Below, in pieces: positions 48,778-61,300 of a stretch of 64,000 nt of DNA. The DNA lies in the NCBI GenBank assembly GCA_965644295.1, contig CBFFRP010000096.1, forward strand, positions 1 through 64,000, written 5' to 3'. The position numbers and the translations under genes are program-made. The stretch is from Paraphysomonas bandaiensis. Lineage: Eukaryota; Chrysophyceae. Numbering within the stretch: position 1 is the stretch's first letter; the number at the start of each line of letters is the position of its first letter. Below the pieces are notes generated by a model. The model saw only the letters and a program-made list of their open reading frames with translations. It made no database searches and was not told where the DNA came from.

Positions 48778-51700
48778 TTACACAGTCATCAATGTACGCA
48801 GAACTTGCTCTACGAAATCATCAATGCAGTCCTTATCGTTCTCCGCCGAATTGTGTCCGAGTGACCACGGATAATCACGAATAATCGCAAGAGCTGCTTC
48901 TCTGCATAAGTGTGGAGCGTTGATAGCGTTGGCAACTTGAAAAATCTCAATACAATTCGAGGACGTCAATCGCCCGACGAGATCGGACTCAATCCTCTGT
49001 TTCATATTAGGAACCAAATACTCATCTGACATATATACTAAGTCCAATAGCGCTTCCAAATTGCTACCTTCACTCCCGTCTAAATCTATGGGCGGTAGAT
49101 AGCCCAAGTATAGAAAATGAAGCATCCATCCCATCAACTGACCTGTGGCGTCTTCGAGCACCAGGGTTCCATTCCAATTGCCAGCTTGCAATCGCAGCCG
49201 CAGTAAAGATTCGAATTTCGCGCTACCATTGGCCACAACTGCTTTATGTGCTTTATGAACTACACCACCTGCACATAGGATGGTCATGTCGCAGCTATAG
49301 TGAACGAACTCCGTCAATAATACATGGCCAGTGAGTAGCATGTACATTTCATCCGACACAAAATCCTGTGGTAGAGACCACATATCTCCCGTTGTAACCC
49401 TGCTCACTGAGGAAAGCGTATTAATCACATTCGTGAATGCAAATCGAGAAAATTCGTATAGAGAAGGAAAAGAAAATTGCAGCAACTGAACAATAGCCTT
49501 CATACATTCAGGGTAAGACATATCAATGTGGTAATACTCCACGAGGGTGGAAAATGGCAATGGGGTGGATGGAGCTGATGAGTAAGCTTTGAACAGCAAA
49601 GTACAAAGCGTCGTTGCAGTTGCCTTAGATAGACATACCCTCACAAACTGCATTATTTGTTGAAGACTGTCAGATGAAACGATGGCCGGAAGCCTCTTGG
49701 AGAAAATATATGAAAGGAATGCACGATCGGGCACATTCGCTGAAGTTTTCGTCTTTGAGTACCCCATGCAATTTCCCTTTATGGCCTCACTTACTGTTGC
49801 ACGACCTTCCAAGTTTTCGTCATCGATGTCACATACTGAAAGTAGGCGTTCTTTTGTATTGCTCTCTACATCATCAGATTCCACCGCGAAATAGCCGAGT
49901 AAGTGAGTGAGATTTAGAGCAGCAGCAACGTCGCGGATCACTATAGCAGATTCTGTGTCAGCGCTTAATTCCATACACCACCTACCCATAGTGTGCTCAC
50001 AGAGCCTTTGTAAACGTGTAACCAAGAGTTCATTGGAGAGCATAATCAAATCCACAACATCTTGTAGTTCAGCTTCTAAAGTGACATCCGTTCCGGTGTA
50101 CATCCAATGCAGCATTCTTTTCATAGTCGAACCTGCGTAGTGAGGAAAGCGAACTACAATTCCACCATCAGGACGAGTTTCCACAAGGTTGGAATATAGC
50201 ATGGCTCGCAAACAGTCCGAGTGAAGAGAAAGAATAAAGGCGTGACACTCCAAGGTAGTGTCTTCGCATAAAATAGACACGTCAGCAAGCTGAAGTTTTA
50301 CAGTGCTCCACGGTGCGGGGACAGGAGCAGCCACAGTAGTAGTGATATCCGTGCTGCGTCCTTTGTCATCTCCCACCATCCAATTACGCTCAGAGTATCG
50401 GCACATACGCCGCAGAAACCTCGACGATACAACTGCGCCAGCTTGCAAAATTAACGGGATGCACCGACAGCATTGTAACCGCTCCGTTGGCAGAGTCTCT
50501 TGATGAGCGAACCGCGACACTGCCTCAAGAACAGTCTCATTGTCGAAGTAACGGTAGGTAAAATTTACACAATCGGGGCTGAAAGCAATGAGGGCTTTTG
50601 TACATTCTCTACTTCCTCCAATACACGAATACCCGAGTGCAGTCATGCCGAATGCATCCGTTAAATTCAAATGATTCCGCGAGCATGAACTCATCCCGTC
50701 AAGAAGTGTGTGCACCATCCGTATATTACCATCCTTGCATGCACGCATCATAGGGGACATTCCCCTGGCAGAAATCACAAGCTCATTGGGGTCGGCACCA
50801 AAGGAAAGAAGTAATCGCGCGCAAGCAGTGTTTCCACTGCGAACAGTCTCCATCAGAGGTGATTTCCTTCGCTCTGATTCTGGCTCTCGTCCCACTTGCC
50901 CTCGCCTCTGTGTGTTGCACGAAAGCAGCGCTTCCAGAATATCACAAGCACCCCGTCGAGCAGCAATACATAACGCGTCATCTCCACATAAATTCACAGC
51001 GAAGGGATCACCTCCCGCCCTGAGAATACATACTACTACCTCCCTTAACCCAAGGCCAGCGGCCGCCATAAGAGGTGTTTCTCTCTTTCTATTTCGGCAG
51101 TTAATTTTTAAACCTCTGCTACATTGCCGACAAAGAAACTCAACAACAGACAGAGCTCCATTCCGTTTCGATCCCACAGATAAATGAAGTGCACTATTGG
51201 AGTGCTTGTCTCTCGCCTGTATGCTCGCCCCAGCATCGAGCAAGGCTCTCACACATTCCACGTGGCCATTTTCGCAGGCTATTAATAAAGGGGTCTTCTT
51301 CTCTCGATCCCGGGACTCAAGAGATGCACCTGACATATAACCCATATAATAAGTAGCCGCTGAGCTCAATTGCATACCTTACCGTTACCGATCAGCACGA
51401 GGAGGCATTCGGTGTGCCCTAACTGTGCAGCCAGGTGCATACCTCCTCCGCCCCCTTCCTCCGTTAACACAGCAGAGGACCATTCAGTCCACCCACAACT
51501 TATCATACGCTCAACCTCCTGAAATTTATCCCCTCTTAAAGCAGTCCACCACTCAGAGAGATCGCACTTCGTTTCATTATCTGGAGGTTCATCTGATTCC
51601 GCAGACGAGCTTTTCGAGTTCTGACGATCTCGACGCAAGTCGCATGCACCTTCTCCGTAGCACTGCCCATATGTCATGGTATGCACACCAGGTGCAAGGA

Positions 51701-52238
51701 CCCGATGCCATCCGATATAGGATTCGTGACTACTATCGACCACATGCTGTGTGCTTTTAGTGTTACAGGCATCGGACTCCATCTCTATACGCTTCCTTCT
51801 CGCCATCTGTGCCCACTTTGTTTTAAGTTGACTAACAGCTTTTTCATGCGGGCGAGTTATATGTAACACACACGGGACTGTTGACTCAACTTCCGAAAGG
51901 CAGATCGCCTCTGCAGAGGTCACTTCCACTGTATCTGTATCGATGGCCTCCACTGATTCTCTATCACTGTGTACATCTTCATGTATCGACCACTTCCTCG
52001 TCTCGTACCACTCCCCGTCAAGCCTTTTCTCGTCGACATGCTCTGCGGTCTTATCTTTAGATACCACAGCAGCAACAGCGGCATAAGAGCAAGTGTCTGT
52101 TGTGTGTGGTCTGAGTCTGCCAGATGATCGTGTGGCTGGCGTCTCTCCTATGGGGGGATACTCAGACACATACGACAGGTGGCGAACACACTGCTCAGAG
52201 GGAACCCACGCGGGTGCCAATGGGTTCAATGCAGTCAT
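48778..52238 (-). CDS. Ankyrin-repeat and double-BTB protein
   Basis: Two exons: 52238-51383 and 51329-48778; 1135 aa, intron 53 bp. The first 250 residues are low-complexity. Ankyrin repeats start at GGMHLAAQLGHTECLLVLIG, and the splice restores the next repeat (NGASLESRD...KTPLLIACENGHVECVRALL). About six more follow. Two BTB/POZ domains come after: ADVSILCEDTTLECHAFIL...FPHYAGSTMKRMLHWMYTG, and a second ending the protein (DMTILCAGGVVHKAHKAVVA...LMGWMLHFLYLGYLP). Proteins of this plan (ABTB type) usually act as CUL3 ubiquitin-ligase adaptors. I chose the ATG at 52238; the sequence upstream in frame has no other ATG close by. It is divergent from TFIIIC subunit 3. Confidence 0.88.
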
Positions 52239-52609
52239 AGTTGTACATTGATTATTGCAGGCTTGTGGGTGGAGTGATCCGATCAACTGCAGAGGACAGC
52301 CAGAGTACTGCTGTACATACGGCTACAGAGATCGACAGAGGAATGTACACCGGTACACACACACAGAGGGTTACACCAGGAATCCCTGTAGAATCTGCTC
52401 CACTGTGCTTCTCTAGCATGTACGTATCCACCACTGCACTGGTACGTATTTCACGTATTTTATCTTTGAGCACGTACTACGTAAGCCAAAGTAATACACG
52501 ATACAGTACTATGAGGCGATATGGACACACCTGCATCGAGCACCATCACAACACAATACACTCATATGCTGCCGGTCCTGTGCGTCATGCTCTCATCCTG
52601 AAATACATA
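52239..52609. promoter_or_regulatory. Divergent BTB/TFIIIC3 intergenic region
   Basis: A 371-bp gap. GTACTGCTGTAC at 52305-52316 is a near-palindrome combining GTAC ends with the CTGCTG core of the recurrent motif. GTACACCGGTACAC follows near 52345. No core promoter can be assigned. Confidence 0.4.
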
Positions 52610-55600
52610 ATGGAGGGCTCTGAGTTTAAACCTGAAGAGTTAGAGAATGAGCTTGATGAGCTCGATGAGACGCAGAGTACAGAGGACGACAAGCCTGATG
52701 ACTCTTGTTTAGACATCAGTCGCCCTGATGCGGATGAAGTGGCGTCACTCTTTGGTCCGGGTGTAAAGAATGTGTGGAAGTCAAAGAGGAAGGGTCGGGG
52801 GAGGTCAGGACTTACTGCGGGTAAGTTTTATTCTCGTTGACAGCGTCTCTGATAATGTGGCTGCAGGTAAACAGCTGCCATTGGCTGTGTGTGCTTTGTT
52901 GAGCGATGCTCACAGTGCCTATATATGTGGCGATTTTGAGCGTGCGGCTCAGTTGTTTTCAGAAGTGGCCAAGGCAGCCCCGAAGCATCCTGATGCATAC
53001 ATGGCAATGGCTCTCATTTACGAGGAGTCTGGCGATAGTCGTACTGCATTGCAGCTATTCGCCGTCGCTGCTAAATATACTCCGAAAGCACAAGATTTAT
53101 GGCTGAAGGTAGCAGATACAGCTTATAAAATAGGCGAATTGGAACAGGCTCTTGCGGCAATTAACCGTGTCTGCCTTACTGTACGAGAACCTGAGGTGGC
53201 TGCCAAGCGAATCATTTTACTTGTCGAGAACGATGACATTACCCGTGCCGAATCATTCTTGCGCAACTTCCTACGTACATACCCATCGGAATATGCATTT
53301 TTACTTGATTACGGGACGCTATGCTCTCGACGTGGGTTCAGAAGACAGGCCACGCAAGCACTTCTTTCGTGGGCGGAGAAAATCGAGCGAAATGAACATA
53401 GAATGGGAGGTGAAATGGACCAGCAGCAACTGTGCGAAGGACTCATGTTTGCCTGCCGTACTGTGGCGGCGGGCTACCTGTATCATCAGGTGTTATCTTC
53501 TCACGATTTTCCAGCCTCTCCCGACTGTGCGAAACAACTGCGCGAGCTTAGGATGGTGCTGAAGGTAGCACAAGGAGCGGCGCACAACTGCGAAGGCTAC
53601 ACCAATTCATCCGGACAGCTGAGGTTGCCTTTCGATATTTCTCTGGCGCTTTGTGTAGTTGAGTGTGAGAGTGCAATCGAGCAGCAATCAGAAGATGAGC
53701 AGAGTGCACGAACAGCGGTAACGAAGGCGGTACGGATGGTATTTCCTTTGCTGGGGTTACTGCGGGATGAGGAGAGCATAATCAGGGCAGGGATGGCTTC
53801 CAGAGCAGATGACGAAGCTGTAGATGATGATGCGTGGTTGCGCGGTAGTGTGCTCACCAAAGGGGGCCAGGGAGACAAGGAGAATGAAGATACCGTGAAG
53901 ATTACGGATGGGAATACAGGTGGCACTAATCTTTGCTCATGATAGTTCTTTGTTGATTAGATGATAGGGGAAGTGTATGGCGAGGTTCCGGTGCGTGATA
54001 TTGATGACTGGGAATACTTTTTGCTTTGCCGCTCCAGACTCTCTGCGTTATTGGCTCGTATGGGGTTTGTTAGACAGAGTATGTCACTGTCTCGTGAGAT
54101 GTCCAACAGCCCTATGCTATCATCTAAGCTTCTCAGTCCGCGCACCACGGCCGCACTTTTGCTCTCCCACTGCCGTCTACTCCAGGCCCATACTCCGGAC
54201 GATCAACGAGATGACACTTGGTATCAAGAACTCATTTTGATATGCACAAGGACTCTTCAGGCAGACCCAAACGATGTTGATGCATTGCTGCTATTTCATC
54301 AATTATGCGCTGGACACCGATCTGACTTACTGTGTGAGGCTCGTGACATGTTGGCCGTACATTTCTTGGCATTACTTGCTGAGTTTCAAGGAGAGAAGTC
54401 ATCGTCAACAGCCCTCAGATCAGCCAGGAGAGTGGAGGGTGCGACTTCAGGGACTGAGGGTGTCTTCCCCCCCATCAACTTGATGCAGTGTGTCAGGGAT
54501 ATGTTCGACGTGGCAGGAGGGGATACAGGTGAATTGGAAAGGGAGGACAGAGAAGTCGGTGAGACAGAGGACGAGGGGCGTGTACACCCAGAGGATGATG
54601 CTGAAAGTAATTACGGTGAGGATGTGGGAGAGGAACAACATGTGGAGGGACCGGGTGGAGGAGATAGTGGTAGAACTTTGACTCAAGATGAGATGGTAAA
54701 GGAGCTCCGCGCAATTTTGTATTGGGCTAAAGTTGCCCGAGAGGAGAATGGAGACACGACTAGTTTTTGCTGTGTAGTGTTGCCGATTTTGGAAGCGTAC
54801 AACAATCAACGACGTAATGGTCGGCAGCGACAGAAACAGAGGCCGGTCTCGTTGTCACTCATGTGGTCGGAGCAGTCGGTGGTGGATTACCAAGTACCGC
54901 GATGGCTTGGCGACACGCAGGGATATATGGCTCGTATGGTCTTCGCTCTTGCTCAACACACTCGCCGATTAAGAGATGTTGCGAGTGAAGAACACGTGAT
55001 TTTTATGGCTAGAGAAATAGCCAATGACTTATCCATCTCCGGAGACCCGGAGGCAGAACAACTGTGCGTCCGAGTAACGACCGCGTTGCGGGAATTAGGA
55101 AGTGACAGGACAGCGGAGCAACATATGCAGTCCAGCTTGGGATACGACGAAGCTTTTCCGACTAGTGGATCCCGATCTAAGCGGCGCAGAGATTGGGAGT
55201 TTGATGATGACGATTATGAAAGTATCCCCGACCTTCTAAAAGAATTTGTTGATGATGTAAGCAACATGAGTTCGTCTGCCGGAAAATTGGCGTGGACTGT
55301 TATGAGAGATCCGTTTGATATAGACGCAGCAAACTTGTTGTGTCAGGAGCTTAGGAATTGCACCAGTTCTCTAATTTTTGAAAATGTTTTCCCAACGGCA
55401 GCCTTCGTACGGTAATGCTATTTCTCATCCCGGAATGTGTTTAATGTGTTGCTATCGTTCTTTATTTTAGGCACTATCCTGATTCAGCAATAGGATGGTT
55501 GCTATCCGGCCATGATGGTGTCTTGAAGTGCAATAATACGCAAGTGTTAGATGCATATCTACGTGCTTTCGTTGTGGACCCTCACCAGCCCCTCACCTCC

Positions 55601-56002
55601 CTATGTTTGCTGTCCTCCCTGATATACGTTTCTACACATTCGCAAATTAAGAATAAACAGGAGACGTGTGCCAAGGCTCTATTATTCTTTAGTCATTACG
55701 CCAAACTTCGCCTTCGCAGTCAGGAGGCAAATGGTGACTCTGCAGAGCAATACATACACCTGTGTTGCATGCAAGAAGTGTATTACAACCTCGCCACGAT
55801 GTATAGAGATATTAGACTGAATCATCTGGCCGAGAACATGCTAATTCGAGCTCTGAAGGTTTGTGACGGTAGATGTGAAACAGATAATGAACTTCCTTTA
55901 ACGAAAGTTGCGGCATTCAATCTCGTAACATTATATAAGTGTTCTGGCAATCTTAGTCTAGCTTATGACGTTATGAAAAAATACCTGAACCTCGATATGT
56001 AG
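52610..56002 (+). CDS. GTF3C3: TFIIIC subunit 3 (TPR, TFIIIC102/Tfc4-like)
   Basis: TPR scaffold of the Pol III factor TFIIIC, which recruits TFIIIB. Four exons: 52610-52820, 52867-53919, 53968-55411 and 55471-56002; 1079 aa. It starts with an acidic region, then a basic KSKRKGRGRSG stretch, then TPRs (AHSAYICGDFERAAQLFSEV, HPDAYMAMALIYEESGDSRT, AQDLWLKVADTAYKIGELEQ). A second TPR block at the C-terminus has the family's WLLSGHDGVLKCNN followed by ALLFFSHYAKLRLRSQ and YNLATMYRDIRLNHLAENML. A Glu/Asp/Gly-rich disordered insert (about residues 590-670) separates the TPR arrays. The intron 53920-53967 has one alternative (donor GTGAAG at about 53896), which would slightly change the local sequence but not the frame. 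Confidence 0.88.
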
Positions 56003-56218
56003 TGTTTTAAGCTGATGGAATACTATGTGATATAGTGTAATTTGTATAGAAGCCCTTATGTGGCAGAGTATTTTCATGATAAAATGAGTCCTTTATTTAG
56101 GTCTGGTATTTTCTCATATCTAGTAATATCTTGACAGTTTCTTTTTATATATTGATTTCCCTAATTATTGGAGGTTTTAACGTTTTAACCAATCGACTGA
56201 ACTATATTTTAACAAAAC

Positions 56219-57061
56219 CAGGGATAGGGAACAATATATTGTATTGCAATATATTGTACAATATATTGCAATATATTGTAAAATATATTGATTGGTGGAC
56301 TGGTCAAATATTCCATCAATAGTGTTTCTGTTAATAGAGCTCACAATACTATTGCAATATATTGCAATCAATATTATGATAGTCATATAAGAGAAGATCC
56401 TCAACTGTATGGTGCAAAATATACGCCTCTGTATACAAATATCCGGAAAATAAGAAAAAAAGCCTATTTTTGATGTTATTTTCTATTTTTTATGTATCGC
56501 CAGCTCAAACAGCACTCTACACCTCTCCACATGTATGTACAGTACTTCTCTTAATATAGTATATATATCCTATAGTGACAAGAAGAGACAACTGAATGAT
56601 GAGTGCATACAAGAGTAGGGACATTTACCGCTGTTTTTGGAGTCCGGTCGAAGGTGTCCCGAACAAACACGAGTGTAAAATCTGCGGACGTAAACGACAA
56701 CAGAATATTCGGAATGGATACAACAATCTAAAGGATCACACTTTCTCTCATGATGTGTGGGAGGAGACATTGAAGAGGTATTTACGGGCTGTCTGCACCA
56801 ATGGTCCCATGGATGCTTTTGTTCTGCAGCCTTCAGACAAAATCAAGTGACCTTAGACCTTATAAAATATGGCAAGTACTAAAAATGAAAACTACGGATG
56901 TGTTTACTTACTGATTAGTCATACTAATATATTGCAATATATTGTACAATATATTGCAATATATTGCAATAGTATTGTAGGGCCGGTTTAAAAAATCCAT
57001 CAATACTATTGATGGAACGCTACCTAACAATAGTATTGCAATATATTGTTCCCTATCCCTG
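56219..57061 (+). mobile_element. Complete hAT element with TIRs and 8-bp TSD
   Basis: 843 bp. The left end CAGGGATAGGGAACAATATA is the exact inverse of the right end TATATTGTTCCCTATCCCTG. The element is flanked on both sides by the identical 8-mer AACAAAAC (56211-56218 and 57062-57069), the duplication length made by hAT transposases. Subterminal DNA is full of CAATATATTG palindromes, typical transposase-binding repeats. It is too short to encode a full transposase but carries one BED-finger ORF. Perfect ends and duplication suggest recent insertion. Confidence 0.93.
56596..56850 (+). CDS. BED-type zinc finger protein inside hAT element
   Basis: An 84-aa ORF lying wholly inside the hAT element. 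HECKICG supplies the C-x2-C pair, and NGYNNLKDHTFSH followed by W gives the H-x3-H and aromatic part of a BED finger, the DNA-binding domain at the N-terminus of hAT transposases. It has no catalytic or dimerisation domain. It could be the first exon of a longer, now deleted transposase, or a stand-alone DNA-binding product that occupies element ends. Expression is not shown by the sequence. Confidence 0.6.
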   Translation: MMSAYKSRDIYRCFWSPVEGVPNKHECKICGRKRQQNIRNGYNNLKDHTFSHDVWEETLKRYLRAVCTNGPMDAFVLQPSDKIK

Positions 57062-57302
57062 AACAAAACAATATATTGCAATATAATATATTGGACCCTA
57101 GCCCTGTCCTCAACATATATATCACCAAGAGGAAGATTAAATTTTCTCCGGGCACGACTCGGGAGTAATTGAGCACTAGAGCACATTGCTTTAGGTAAAG
57201 AAATTTCGCATAAAACCCAAACGACAAAAAACACAGAACCAATAACATACGGATGTATCACTAAATTATTAATATATTGTCATTGTAAACTCAAAATATT
57301 TA

Positions 57303-57782
57303 TTATATTCCAGCAATATATTCCTCTAGCTTCTTTTCAAACAGAGGACATGAAATTACTTGATTCGGCTGGTGGCGATAGAGCGGGTTACGAATTACAC
57401 ACTCCACAAATATACTACTGTATATATGCTGCAAATTATGATATAAATCTAATACGGCAATAAAAATAAATAATTAGTTGGCATAAAAGCAAAATAACAG
57501 GAAAGTACCTTGCGAGCCTGGATCAGAGTTCATAACAAACGTCATTCCAGTGATGCTCTCGAAATGATGTAGTGTATATGAGTTCGTTTTAATTACATGA
57601 AGACCCTCTGTGCCAACAGATGGGGCCATCTTATTCGTTAAATCCTTCAACGAATAAATCATTCCAAACATGAGTCTTTTCTCTTCGTCTGGATCATCTT
57701 TCAGAGTGTTCATCGGTCGACTCCACTCCTTATAGAAAAGACACTCACCTTTCCTATCATATATATATAAATTGTAAATCAT
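57303..57782 (-). CDS. TRAPPC1: TRAPP complex subunit 1 (Bet5)
   Basis: Small longin-fold subunit of the TRAPP tethering/Rab-exchange complex at the Golgi. Two exons: 57782-57509 and 57448-57303; 139 aa, intron 60 bp. MIYNLYIYDRKGECLFYKEW, RLMFGMIYSLKDLTNKMAP, YTLHHFESITGMTFVMNSDP and, after splicing, LYHNLQHIYSSIFVECVIRN followed by PL match TRAPPC1 along its whole length. The acceptor at TATTAG (57449) is chosen over the nearer TTTGCAG because only it keeps the conserved DLYHNLQHIYS segment in frame. The 3' end is about 200 bp from a hAT-like repeat end. It is divergent from the coiled-coil gene. Confidence 0.93.
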
Positions 57783-58316
57783 TACTTGTAGTTCGGTGAT
57801 GCGATAATTGTTATCAATCAGAAGTGTTAGATAAGGGTGCTATGCAGTGATTATGACTCGGCGATGTGGTTAAGACAAGAGCACTCAGCACAGAGCATCC
57901 AAACAGGAGCAGATATACACTGCCGTACAGAGCGCAGTATAATACTCTGTATTCTGCAGTATACGGTGTGCTGTAGTTTGGACCCTTGCCTGCGGTTGGG
58001 TGATGAAATTTTAATCCCCAGAGAGCACCAACGTCAGTGTGCTGCTGCTGATGATGTGTACAGAGATTATATATAATCGATACAGTTGTGTTTGTATTGC
58101 AGCGTGGTGTAGTGAGCCGTACGCTGAAGTATATTCTCATCAAACACCCGAATATTAGCCACCACTTCACTTCACTTCACATCACAGGTGTCACACTTCA
58201 GTCAGTGTTGTTATCTGTGTGTGTCTATTAGCATCTGCTGTATCCTGTATAGGCATTGTGTTACTATCCTTATAGTTTATGTTAAGTATGTCTACTAATT
58301 GATGGCTGATTAACAT
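57783..58316. promoter_or_regulatory. Divergent TRAPPC1/coiled-coil intergenic region
   Basis: A 534-bp gap between divergent starts. Contains CACTGCCGTACAGAGCGCAG near 57918 and a CACTTCACTTCACTTCAC run near 58161-58180. No core promoter is assignable. Confidence 0.35.
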
Positions 58317-61300
58317 ATGAAGAAACCTCTACAACACGATAGTGGTCGTCCTGCCGCTAGCGGTGTGGGTGTTGCTGAATCTCAGAGCAGCAGCAGTGGT
58401 TATGGTTTTTCAATGATGTCATTGAGCGGTCTGCTGGCCTCCTCTCAGGATACCTCCAACACCACTAACGGCTCCGTGAGCACTAACGGGAGGGCGAATG
58501 GGCACTCCGCTAAGACAGGTAGTGTGTGTTTGTGTGCATGTGTCGGTCTCACTCTCTCTGTAGCATCAAGCAGACAGTCAGTGTCGAATGGGTCCATGAG
58601 CATCGTGGGGGCCTTCAGTGGCGTCAAGAACATGATGAACGGCCTGTCCAACTCAACTCGAGATGTCAACCCCCAACACCAAAAACATGCAAAGTCAGTA
58701 TCATTTGCAATGCAGAAATTCAGGTACATATAATAAGGATGTACTCCATAGTTGTAACGTGTTCAACAGAATTCAAACCCCTATATCTCACCTTGGACTC
58801 GTTTTAACATACAGCGACTCGTTGCTCTCTCCAGTCATGAATACCGATTATTCCTTTTCCTGGCTTCGTGTATCCGGCGTCGGTGATTCAGCAGTGTGCA
58901 CCCCATTATCAACCCCTAATCTGACCCCTCGTAACGCCTGGTATCCGCCAAGTGCAGATGATATAGGGTGTGTGATACGCATGAGGTGTTCTGATACTCA
59001 TGGTTACGGCCTGTGTCGGGAGGTAGACTCTGGAGTTCTACAGGTTGATCCTATTGTGGCTTCAAAGGTTGAAGAAGCTGTCAGCAAGGATCGCATCGTA
59101 GCCAAGGTAGTTATTAGCTCACCATCTGGAGAAAATTCGGTGACTGGATCATCCCCATCATCAGTGCGTAGCCGAGCTGCTGTTGCACGAACCATGTCTG
59201 TTGATGGCTCAGATTTACCTGTACTTCCGGTGCACGAATTTGAAGTTGGAGGAAGCATAGAAGTAGGATCAAAGGGAGTGCTACTCTGTGAGAAAGGGGT
59301 AGAGTATGGAGGCCTTCGCCTCAAGCCCTCGAGTAATATCCAGGTCGTGTGCTGCCAGCCGGCATCATTCCTCCTGCGCGTACCAGTGTATTTGGCGGAG
59401 GGATCTCCCGGCGTCTTTTGGATGGGGACGGAAGAGGGCGAGATGTGCGACGCTCTTTACGATACCGTGTGCCCTGCGACGGAGGTGGGCAGCAACCAAG
59501 GGCCCTCTCAGAACGATGGAAGTAAGGCTGCCGCGGGATCACTGCCGTCCTCGTCCTGTGATGACATGCAGGCCGAAGCAGACATTCGCCCGGAAGTGCA
59601 AGACAGGAAGCAAGGCGTGGTTGAACTTCTTGTGAGTTGTCGCGACCGCACTATCCGGGATAGCATGGTGCTCTGCATACGCAGCATGGCCGCGACACCA
59701 GGCGGGGAGGTGTGCTTAACCGGGGTAGAGAAACCACAGGAGGAAGCGATTGCTCGCCGACTTAACGTTCTGCCATGGCGGCGAAATCCAGCATTACTTC
59801 ACGGCGAGCCGAAAAGTTCGAGTGATATGGAGGCGGCATATCAACATGCAACAATGGAAGTGGATCGATTGACACACGAGAATATGATGCTCAAGCAAGA
59901 GCTACAGAACCGGGCTGTGCAACGTACCCCCACGGAAATATCGAGTAGTGGGTGTTCTGGACTGTGTAAAGAAGTAGTTGCACGACTGGAACAGGAAAAC
60001 CAGACGTTAGTTACGGAGAGATCTGAATTGCAGAGTCGGCTAGAGATGCTAGCTGAAGACAGAAATTTTGTGGGTAAAGATGAGAAATCATCGCTAATTA
60101 CCGACGTTAAGGCGGTAGCTGAGATGCAGGACGAACTACAGCACCTGCGCTCCCAATGCACGACCCTAACCAGCAGACTAGAGGAGTCATCGTGCACAGT
60201 CCTGGCTTTACAGCAAAGGCTGACAGACGCATGCATATCTGCGCCCACTTCGAGAGAAGTCAGTCAGGACCAAATGGTGTTCCCTGTGTATGAAGCGTCT
60301 TCAGGCGAAATGGTGGTCACTAGTCCTGTCCGCAGTGTGTCCAGCGATGGTGATGAGACATCTGTCACTCCCCCTGCGTGCACCGATGTTCCTGTGAAGT
60401 CAGGCCAAAGTTGTGGCGAAAACGTTACTGTAGATATGGATGCGGAGGATGCCGCACGCTTACAGGAGTGCCTGGCCTCCCTTCGTCATGACTATGGAAA
60501 TAAAGAGGACAGTGAAAAGGGGAGAAAGGAGGCAGATGAGGCAGTGCGTGCAATCCAAGCGTTACTTCAGCACATGTGCTACGAGAGAATTCGATTCTTA
60601 CAGACGAATGCTGACCCGATTGATGTACCGTGCAGCACGGATGGAGACAAGCGTGAGCAGAGCGAGTGCACAGTGGAAAGGGGTGTGCACAGTACGGCGA
60701 GCGAAGAGGCTCTGGTGCACTCTCTACAAGCTATTTTGGAGGAAATAATGGGATCCAGCCACGAGACTGAGATTGGCAGCGCCAGCACGGACTCTGCAGC
60801 AAACTCAGAAGACGAGGAAGGTGGACAAGAGCATAACTGCAGTCAGGGTCAGGTGGATAAACTGGTGGAAGCAGTGCGGACCAGAGTATCGCAGCTCTGT
60901 AAGCAGAGGTCACAGATATGTGGCAGCGCGATTGGCAGTCGTAGAAAAAATAATGAATCTGCCAATGATGCCACGAATAGCGTAGCAGATGAATTGGGAA
61001 GCACTTTAGAGAAGTGTCACCGACTACAGAGACAGCTGGATGGGGCAGAAAATGTCAAGCGGAAGGCGATCCAGAAATGTGAGGAACAGATATCAATTCT
61101 ACGTGAGAATCTTGCTGCCAAAGAAAAAGAGGCAGAGGGAGCTCGTGCAGAGGCGGATGAAGCGAACTCCAAGATACAGGAGCAGGAAGCGGCGATAGAG
61201 TCTTTTAGAGTGTCGTATTCGAAGCTCCAGGGCGTGGTATCGACCTTCAAAGAGAAGTACTCCGCACTTGCTTCCGAGGCTGAGCGCACCAAAGCTGCGC

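Larger units (their letters stand above)
56003..57302. other. Intergenic region with a hAT element
   Basis: Dominated by the hAT element 56219-57061 (separate entry). Directly beside it, 57070-57106 (AATATATTGCAATATAATA...GGACCCTAGCCCTG) looks like a diverged end of the same family. Nothing else is assigned. Confidence 0.6.
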
